Assembly (NCBI GenBank): GCA_963682055.1
Contig: OY821747.1
Location: 23,124,126-23,188,125, forward strand
Source: Primula veris
Taxonomy: Eukaryota > Streptophyta > Magnoliopsida > Ericales > Primulaceae
Direction: 5' to 3'
DNA length: 64,000 bases
Part shown: one piece after another, positions 58,109-64,000 of the stretch
Position numbering within the stretch: position 1 is the first letter of the stretch
Layout of the letters: every line of letters starts with the position of its first letter
Notes under the pieces: model-generated
Databases searched by the model: none
What the model was told of the DNA's origin: nothing
What the model saw: the letters and a program-made list of their open reading frames with translations, nothing else
Made by a program: the position numbers and the translations under genes

Positions 58109-59359
58109 GGCTCTGTTTGTTTTGTTGTAAAATAGGGGTAAACAAACATTTACGGGTAAAATAGATTTTTCGGGTGATTGGTTTAACGTAAAACATTTTT
58201 TTTGGGAAAACTTTTTCCACATATCCAGTAAAATTGGAGGAAACGATTACCCCGCAAATAAAGTTGTAAACGGTTTACGGAGCCTCTCTCTATATTCTTT
58301 CTAATACTAGTATTATAACTATTATTAATTATAGGTCTATTGTTTCAAAATTATTTAATAATTAGTCCAATTATATCTACTAACCAATAAAAAAAAGGAA
58401 AAAACACGAAAAATTCTAAAAAATAACAAAATTGGAAAAAAAATAAAAAAAATTCTGAAAAATCTAAAAAACTCAAGAAAATTTGAAAAAGCTAAAATCT
58501 AATTAACCAATAAAAATATAAACAAATAGGAAAAAATATAAAAAATAACAAAAAAATGGAAAAAATAAAACAAAAAATTCCGAAAAATCTAAAAAACCCA
58601 AGAAAATTTGAAAAAGCTAAAATCTAATTAACCAATAAAAATATAAATAAATAGGAAAAAATCTAAAAAATAACAAAAAAATGGAAAAAATAAAACAAAA
58701 AATTCCGAAAAATCTAAAAAACCCAAGAAAATTTGAAAAAGCTAAAATCTAATTAACCAATAAAAATATAAATAAATAGGAAAAAATCTAAAAAATAACA
58801 AAAAAATGGAAAAAATAAAACAAAAAATTCCGAAAAATCTAAAAAACCCAAGAAAATTTAAAAAAGCTAAAAAAAAGTCAATAATATCTTCTATACTTAT
58901 AATTTTATGAGTTTATATGTTGAAAAATTATAAGTTATTATAAGTGACGTATATGAAATAAAATATGTGTTTAAGTTAAGTTTTCTATACATGTTGACGA
59001 AGTTTCTTTCAGAAAAGTAGACGAACTTTTAGCTTTTTTCCCGTCAAAATAATTGTGATTTTAATCACTAATGTTTTTAAACTTTCACGAACTTATTCAT
59101 TTTTGTGACTTTTAGTTAATTTTTGATATTTTTTATCTTAAAATATTTTGTTTAGTATGAACAATGTTTATTTATTTATGTATCGAATTTGTCTAATTTA
59201 AATAACTAATAGATTTTTGAATTTCAATAGAATTCTCATGAGAAACCTTTGACGCACCAAACACCCATAAATAAAATGCAAACAAAAGTTTGCACCGTAA
59301 AACTTTATCCGAAAAATATTTTCCCTCCGTAAATATTTTACTACGAAACAAACAGAGCC
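58109..59359. mobile_element. Tourist-like (PIF/Harbinger) element, copy 2
   Basis: Same termini as 37194-38321, with TTA on both sides (58106-58108, 59360-59362). At 1251 bp it has one additional internal ~123-bp unit (starts near 58493, 58616, 58740) and otherwise differs at very few positions. No transposase. Recent mobilisation or segmental copying is likely. Confidence 0.9.
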
Positions 59360-59700
59360 TTAAAGTCAAAATAGAACCTTTAATACTTCTTAGTACGTAA
59401 AGGATAAATAACAATTTTATGCTTTTTTTTACGGTTTGGATACCCCCGCCCCACATTGTTTAAGCCCTCCCCGGGAGGGCACTGTTTAAGACTAATGCAT
59501 AACTTAAAAATCCGATTGATCCATTAATGCAACAATTAATAGTTGAACGCACATAGAAGACAAAGCCATATTAAATTCAGGACCAAATAAATAAATCTAA
59601 TAAACAATAGGACTGCAATAATATAAGGACTATTAAGAATAATATAAGGACTGCAACAAACGATCAAAATACTGAAATTCAACAATTGCACATGAGTAAA
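59360..59700. other. 3' flank of the F-box gene
   Basis: Contains a GC-rich near-palindrome GCCCTCCCCGGGAGGGC at 59465-59481, unusual in such AT-rich DNA. The part up to 59700 is probably the F-box 3' UTR. Confidence 0.5.
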
Positions 59701-60930
59701 CTATGAAAGGCAAGGCCATGACGGCCACTCAACATAGTAATATGTGTATACATATGGATCCATAAATGGCACTTCTTCGTCAGTCTTTAAAGACCTAGTT
59801 TCGATGCTTTTATCGTTAAGATTATAGGATAAAACCTCATTGTCACTTTCAAAGAAAAGAATATTGGAATTTTGAGGGTGAATGTCGACAGTATGTCCCA
59901 TATAAGTTTGTTCATTGGGTCCGAAATCAATCACACGCAATCCTAGTTCTATAAAATTGATTTTATAGGACATGGTCCATTTGCTGCGTTTGATAATATC
60001 TTCATCTAAATAGCTTTTTCCCTCGTATTGTCTTCCTAAACCCCAGACATCAATTCCAGCAAAATACTCAGAAATAGATAGGAGGCGTCCGTCTTCTGTG
60101 CCGGTAAGAATTGTAGACCAGCCTGACTGTGGATATTCAATTATTGTTGCATGTCCCACGGAATCCTCCTGGTCATAGGCAATTGCTCTACAGCCCCAAC
60201 TATGTCTCCAGTGAAAAACACCTCCTATCACCTTTGCTGTTGATTGGGGAATGAGACAAAACTCTACAGAGATTGTCATCATTGATTTATGCCACTTTCT
60301 AGTTTCAGATGAATAAGTTTCAACCTTGTACGATGTATTTTCTTCCGCTGGGGTGGGAATTCCAACACGAACTACCTTGTATGTAAGGTGAGAACTAGTA
60401 CTATTCATATTGTTGTGACCAATTTGTTCAAGTTTTTTACAGATAAACCCCGTACAAACAAACGAGTATTTTTTAAGCGTTTTGGGAAGTTGAACGTGCT
60501 TTTTGGTGAGGGGATCGAACACATGATAACTCATAGGGTTACGACTAAGGAGAACAAGTCCTTCAGAAGAGCCAATGATGTAACCAATTTGCTGCATATT
60601 ATGGCATAAACCTGAATATTTTTTCCCAACATTGAATGTATTGATAAATTTTGCCTGGCCTCGAACAGGCATACACGGATTACGGTCTGAAAAGTGAGGA
60701 TTTTTGTGATGGTAAAAGAATCCAGCAGGAAGTACATCCTTGCGTCGTAGAAATTGGTAACGCCTGCGAAACTCGTTGCTTGATACGACATCGTTCCAAT
60801 CCTTGGAAACGCACTTGAACATTATGATGGTTTTAAGTAGTGGCAATCTTATGAGAATCTCCTCTATTATTTCCTTTGGAAAATACATCTCTCTTTTCTC
60901 CTCACAATATTTAAGAGAAGAAGCACACAT
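59701..60930 (-). CDS. F-box protein, plant F-box-associated type
   Basis: 409 codons, single exon. Residues about 17-57 form the F-box (FPKEIIEEILIRLPLLKTII then MFKCVSKDWNDVVSS), which binds the SKP1/ASK subunit of SCF ubiquitin ligases. The rest is a divergent F-box-associated region, with IIGSSEGLVLLSR, YHVFDPLTKKHVQLPK, ETYSSETRKWH and GGVFHWRH motifs, presumably a beta-propeller-like substrate-binding part. Substrate unknown. ATG at 60930 is first in frame; a second at codon 15 (MYFPKEI) is also plausible. The minus-strand upstream region has a TATATATATA tract at about 60979-60990. The family is large and fast-evolving; a decayed member lies at 12056-12520. Confidence 0.88.
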   Translation of the reverse strand: MCASSLKYCEEKREMYFPKEIIEEILIRLPLLKTIIMFKCVSKDWNDVVSSNEFRRRYQFLRRKDVLPAGFFYHHKNPHFSDRNPCMPVRGQAKFINTFNVGKKYSGLCHNMQQIGYIIGSSEGLVLLSRNPMSYHVFDPLTKKHVQLPKTLKKYSFVCTGFICKKLEQIGHNNMNSTSSHLTYKVVRVGIPTPAEENTSYKVETYSSETRKWHKSMMTISVEFCLIPQSTAKVIGGVFHWRHSWGCRAIAYDQEDSVGHATIIEYPQSGWSTILTGTEDGRLLSISEYFAGIDVWGLGRQYEGKSYLDEDIIKRSKWTMSYKINFIELGLRVIDFGPNEQTYMGHTVDIHPQNSNILFFESDNEVLSYNLNDKSIETRSLKTDEEVPFMDPYVYTYYYVEWPSWPCLS

Positions 60931-60977
60931 GTTTATGATTGTTGTAAGCTTAAATAATAATAATTGACAGAAGTATT

Positions 60978-60992
60978 GTATATATATATATC
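60978..60992 (-). promoter_or_regulatory. probable TATA element of the F-box gene
   Basis: GATATATATATATAC on minus lies 50-60 bp upstream of the ATG. Reasonable position, low-information sequence. Confidence 0.35.
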
Positions 60993-60995
60993 TCT

Positions 60996-61830
60996 GAGAT
61001 TGCTTCTTTTCCTAAATAGAATACAAATAAAGTTGGATGTTGCCAAACTTATTAATTACCCTTTGCTATAGGAATCCTTAGTAATCAGAATTCCATCTTT
61101 GACAATTCTTTCTTTTCTTATAACTCATCCGTAACTGCCTTGTTACGTGTTCCCTTGATTCTCTTCCTTTAAAATTTATATTAAGGAAAGAATTTTTATA
61201 ATAATAAAAATATGATATGTAAGCATCTTCTAACTATAAATACTTAATTATTGTATATTGCAACTATTACGGATTCCCATAAACAAAAGCAGAAACTTTA
61301 AAAATATTAATGAAGGGTTCGTTTCGAACTTTTGGGTAATTTCTATCGGCAATTTTAACGGTTTTTGGTAATTTTAAGAATCACTTTAAAAACTTTTTTG
61401 AATCTATAGGAAATTTCTGTGACGGTTTTCATTAATTAGAAACTATGGAAAAAATTTAGATACGTTTTTAGCCACAAATCGACCAGAACTTTACAAAATA
61501 ACCCAAAAATTCCTAAATAAAATGTATAAAAATCATCCAAAATCTTGAAGAAAAATATTAAAAACAAATAAGTGCTTCCTTTTCTTTAATAAAATTAGTT
61601 TATTCACAAATAAAATACATTGTTTTATTTTGGGACATTCCTTTGTTATGATTTTTTTTTCGAACAATGTATATTTTCCTAAGAGATTGCTTCTTTTCCT
61701 AAATAGAATACAAATAAAGTTGGATGTTGCCAACTAATTACCCTTTGATATAGAAATCCTTAATCATATCCAATTAGAATTCCATTTTTGACTAATATTA
61801 AGGAATTTTATATTAAGGAAAGAGTTTATT
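60996..61830. repeat. duplicated upstream segment of the F-box gene
   Basis: GATTGCTTCTTTTCCTAAAT onward (about 61000-61120) recurs at about 61684-61800 with small gaps, and both copies are followed by a TATTAAGGAAAGA phrase (61180 and 61808). The 560 bp between them have no gene. The promoter-proximal position suggests that a local duplication moved part of the upstream region outward. Confidence 0.75.
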
Positions 61831-62279
61831 ATAATAATTTTAACGAAAACTGAATTAGGTAAAAAATCGACTGAAACATTATTTTCAAGTGTGAATTGAT
61901 CAGTAATGGAAATAATAATATATTTTTAGCAGGGAATTTGGACCGTAATCCTAACAAATAATCTGGTAAAGTTTTTGTTTATAATCCACTATTGCAAAAA
62001 TGCAAAGAGACCATTATAAATAGTTTCAGTTTCAACCTTTACTTGATTATTAAGTATATCTAACCCAAAAAAACTAATTAGTTACATGTGTGACTGATCC
62101 ACCTTCTAAGATCTCGTTTCAATTTTTAGGAATGGTATAATGTTTTGTAATAAATTTTCATGATTTCTTTACATATAGTAAATGCTTTGTAATAAATAGA
62201 AAATTATTTAATCTTAATTTTGAGAGTTTTTTTTATTTTTGTAATAATAATTTAATTAATTAGATATCGGGGCTTAGAA
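61831..62279. other. intergenic AT-rich DNA
   Basis: Nothing recognised. Confidence 0.5.
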
Positions 62280-62282
62280 CAT

Positions 62283-62476
62283 CACTACAAAATAATGTTT
62301 AATTTAGTGAGAATCAAAAGCTGTCACAAGCCTGTCGCTAATTTAAAAAGTTTTCACAAATCTGTCGCAAATTGACTAAACTGTCACAAATTCGTCACAA
62401 AAACCGTCGCTAATAAGCTCGTAACAAAAAATACCGTCACTAATCCCGTCGCTATTTGAGTATTTTTTTTGTAGTG
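62283..62476. mobile_element. CACTA-type MITE with CAT target duplication
   Basis: Starts CACTACAAAATAATG and ends TTTTTTTTGTAGTG, a clean CACTA inverted terminus, with CAT at 62280-62282 and 62477-62479 as the 3-bp duplication. The 194-bp interior repeats a CTGTCACAAAN / CCGTCGCTAAT phrase six to eight times, as in subterminal transposase-binding repeats. Confidence 0.88.
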
Positions 62477-62479
62477 CAT

Positions 62480-63230
62480 GCTATAATGAAAATGATATAA
62501 TCAACCGGAAATGGGTTAAATTAGTGTATGTGAGAATAGTAGGTCAATAATAATAAATTTTATTGTAATTAAAGTCACAACAATCACTTTTCAGTTTTAT
62601 TTTGTTCTACTTTTTAAAAATTTTGGCAAACAATTTATAATTTTGAAAGGGGTTGTCGGAAATAAAATTTAAGTGTTTACTGAATTGTTTTATTTACAAA
62701 TTACTCTAAAAAACATTATAGAAAAAATAAAATTAGTGAAAATTATGGGGTTGCCGTGGCAATCCCTGATCACATATAAGTTCCGCCACTGGTTCGATCC
62801 ATCATCCATGATACCCCAAATGAAGATACTCCCAAAATAATATGCTTATTTAACTACAAGCTAACTAACGTATAGATAACACAAGATGACAATCACCGAT
62901 TTTTGTTTAAGCCTTGCTAATTTAGTCGCATACAAAGTACCGAAAATAAGAGAGCGTATGTTACTACTCCCTTTGTTTTAAGTTGATTGACCCCGTAAAA
63001 AACACAATTCACCCTAAAAGTGTCATATTGCTTAATTATGTTCGGAAGCTGCTCTAAAGATAAGATATTTTATTTTTTTGACGTGGACTTTGATTTTTTC
63101 CATTAAAGAAAGAGTCCATGAAAGTTAAATTATATTCATGGGCACATTTAGTTATACAGGGTCTGTTCAGGACGGAACTGGGGTGGTGTCAGAGGTGCCA
63201 CCGCCACCCCAGAAATTTTTAAATAAATTT
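62480..63230. other. intergenic DNA with transposon-end fragments
   Basis: TTGCCGTGGCAATCCCTGAT with AAGTTCCGCCACTGG near 62752-62790 and GGGGTGGTGTCAGAGGTGCC with ACCGCCACCCC near 63180-63210 resemble ends of plant DNA transposons. No complete element or gene. Confidence 0.4.
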
Positions 63231-64000
63231 TTTTATACATAAGGTTTTTAAGTTTATAAGTTAAATGCATTTACAGTCCCCTAAATATAAGAAGTTATTC
63301 AATGGTACAGTGGTACACGGGTAGACAAAACCATATTAATTCGGGTTTTTTCGGTCTTTTTTGGTTTTTGTTCGGTTTCATTGAAAACAGAAACCGACCC
63401 GAAATTTTTTCGGTTTTTCGGTTTCGGTCTTTTTCGGTTCGGTTATCGGTTCGGTTCGGTTTTTCATCTCTCTCTCACTCTCTCTCCAATCTATCTCTCC
63501 TACTCATTCTCTCTCTCTCCGATCTCTCATCCTTCCTATCTCTTTCCGATCACTCTCTCATCCTCCATCTTTTTCTCCTTCGTTTTTTTTCTCTCTCCAA
63601 TCTTTCTCTCCTCCTCATTCTTCCTCTCTCCTCCTTCCGCTCCCTTTCCTCCCTCCCTCTCCTCATCCTCCTCTTTTTGATTTCTCTCTCCTTCTTACTC
63701 TCTATTTCCGATATTTCTCTCCTCCTCCCTCTCTCTCCGATCTCTCTATTCGGTGAAAATTGAAATGGAGACATCCGTTGGAGTGGGCGACGAGTGTGTA
63801 GAGCGAGATAAAAAACTCAAGGTTGATGCCGACGGAGATACAGTCGTCAAAAGAGATACCCACGATGACGACGTGGTAGTTCAAGATCGGAGGACGGGTA
63901 AATGTTGAATTTGTTAAGTAGTGTATAAAGTTGTAAAATAAGTGTATGAATTCTATGAATTAAGTGTATTAAGTTGAAAATTATGGATGTGAATTATATA
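63231..64000 (+). mobile_element. gene-like-exon repeat family, copy 2 (cut by window end)
   Basis: Same order as 10990-11945 but on plus: CT-rich tract (63465-63745), then an exon-like segment from ATG at 63765 (METSVGVGDECV...) to CGG|GTAAAT at 63897/63898, then GTGTATAAAGTTG / AATTAAGTGTAT text matching the other copy. It is preceded by TTCGGTTTTTCGGTTTCGG repeats (63340-63460). Confidence 0.6.
63765..63897 (+). CDS. conserved exon-like frame of the repeat family (partial, unknown function)
   Basis: 44 codons rich in D, V, E and K, reading METSVGVGDECV at the start and DRRTG at the end, then a GT donor. The counterpart at about 11620-11477 on minus keeps the same frame without a stop, shares GDECV, VDGD/ADGD and HDDDV, and ends at the same donor position. 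I recognise no domain. It may be the first exon of a transposon gene or a captured host exon. The continuation lies beyond the window. Confidence 0.35.

Noticed and set aside
59193..59456. Minus-strand ORF across the right end of Tourist-like copy 2
   Set aside because: It spans the transposon terminus into flanking DNA and has no homology or codon signature; the related ORF at copy 1 differs because the flank differs.
63302..63774. Leucine/serine-rich plus ORFs and an Arg/Glu-rich minus ORF
   Set aside because: Translations of the CT-rich tract of the repeat family; a similar artefact exists at 11620-11806.
1..64000. tRNA, rRNA or organellar insertions
   Set aside because: No cloverleaf with A/B boxes, no rRNA core motifs and no plastid or mitochondrial gene strings were noticed on either strand.

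Overview
The window is AT-rich nuclear DNA of a flowering plant, most likely a eudicot. The evidence is GT-AG introns, plant-only families (a LOB-domain protein, a plant AAA-ATPase, a chloroplast-type PPR protein, a GT14 glucuronosyltransferase, F-box/Kelch-like proteins), a hairpin resembling the plant miR3627/miR391 group, and many plant transposons (Ty1/copia, Tourist/Harbinger, hAT-like, Stowaway, CACTA). No prokaryotic or organellar gene order is visible.

Layout. 1-2370: 3' half of a decayed copia element ending in its LTR. 2371-5270: low complexity and dispersed repeats. 5380-10494 (+): three-exon AAA-ATPase whose first intron holds an inverted-repeat element with a 21-bp minisatellite. 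10990-11945: a DNA element with a gene-like exon; a relative lies at 63.2-64 kb. 12056-12520: F-box pseudogene. 12937-13100: TATA box and a miRNA hairpin. 13995-19695 (-): five-exon GLCAT14A-type glucuronosyltransferase. 21332-25628 (-): two-exon PPR gene. 25683-28823: nested MITE, hAT-like and Harbinger insertions. 30.3-31.2 kb: probable solo LTR. 34940-35692 (-): LOB-domain gene. 37194-38321 and 58109-59359: two near-identical Tourist-like elements. 38432-47333: tandem array of five ~1.93-kb units, each joining a leader with splice-like signals to a copia primer-binding site and gag. 47.3-50.9 kb: segmental repeats. 52.7-54.3 kb: a foldback element in a (TA)n tract, then a 1.1-kb internally deleted copia relative of the first element. 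59701-60930 (-): F-box gene. 62283-62476: CACTA-type MITE.

The AAA-ATPase, GLCAT14 and PPR genes, read by exon joining, give frames of 474, 418 and 634 codons with consistent phases. From memory, the same three families are neighbours in Arabidopsis (around At5g39980, At5g39990 and At5g40000/40010), so this looks like an old syntenic block bloated by insertions and local duplications. The most unusual trait is repeated local tandem duplication inside host introns: decayed copies of the GLCAT14 exon 1/exon 2 edges and of the PPR exon 1 end lie within their own introns, and the leader-gag array seems to have formed the same way. The genes do not form one pathway; they act in cell-wall glycan synthesis, organelle RNA metabolism, protein remodelling, transcription and probably ubiquitination.
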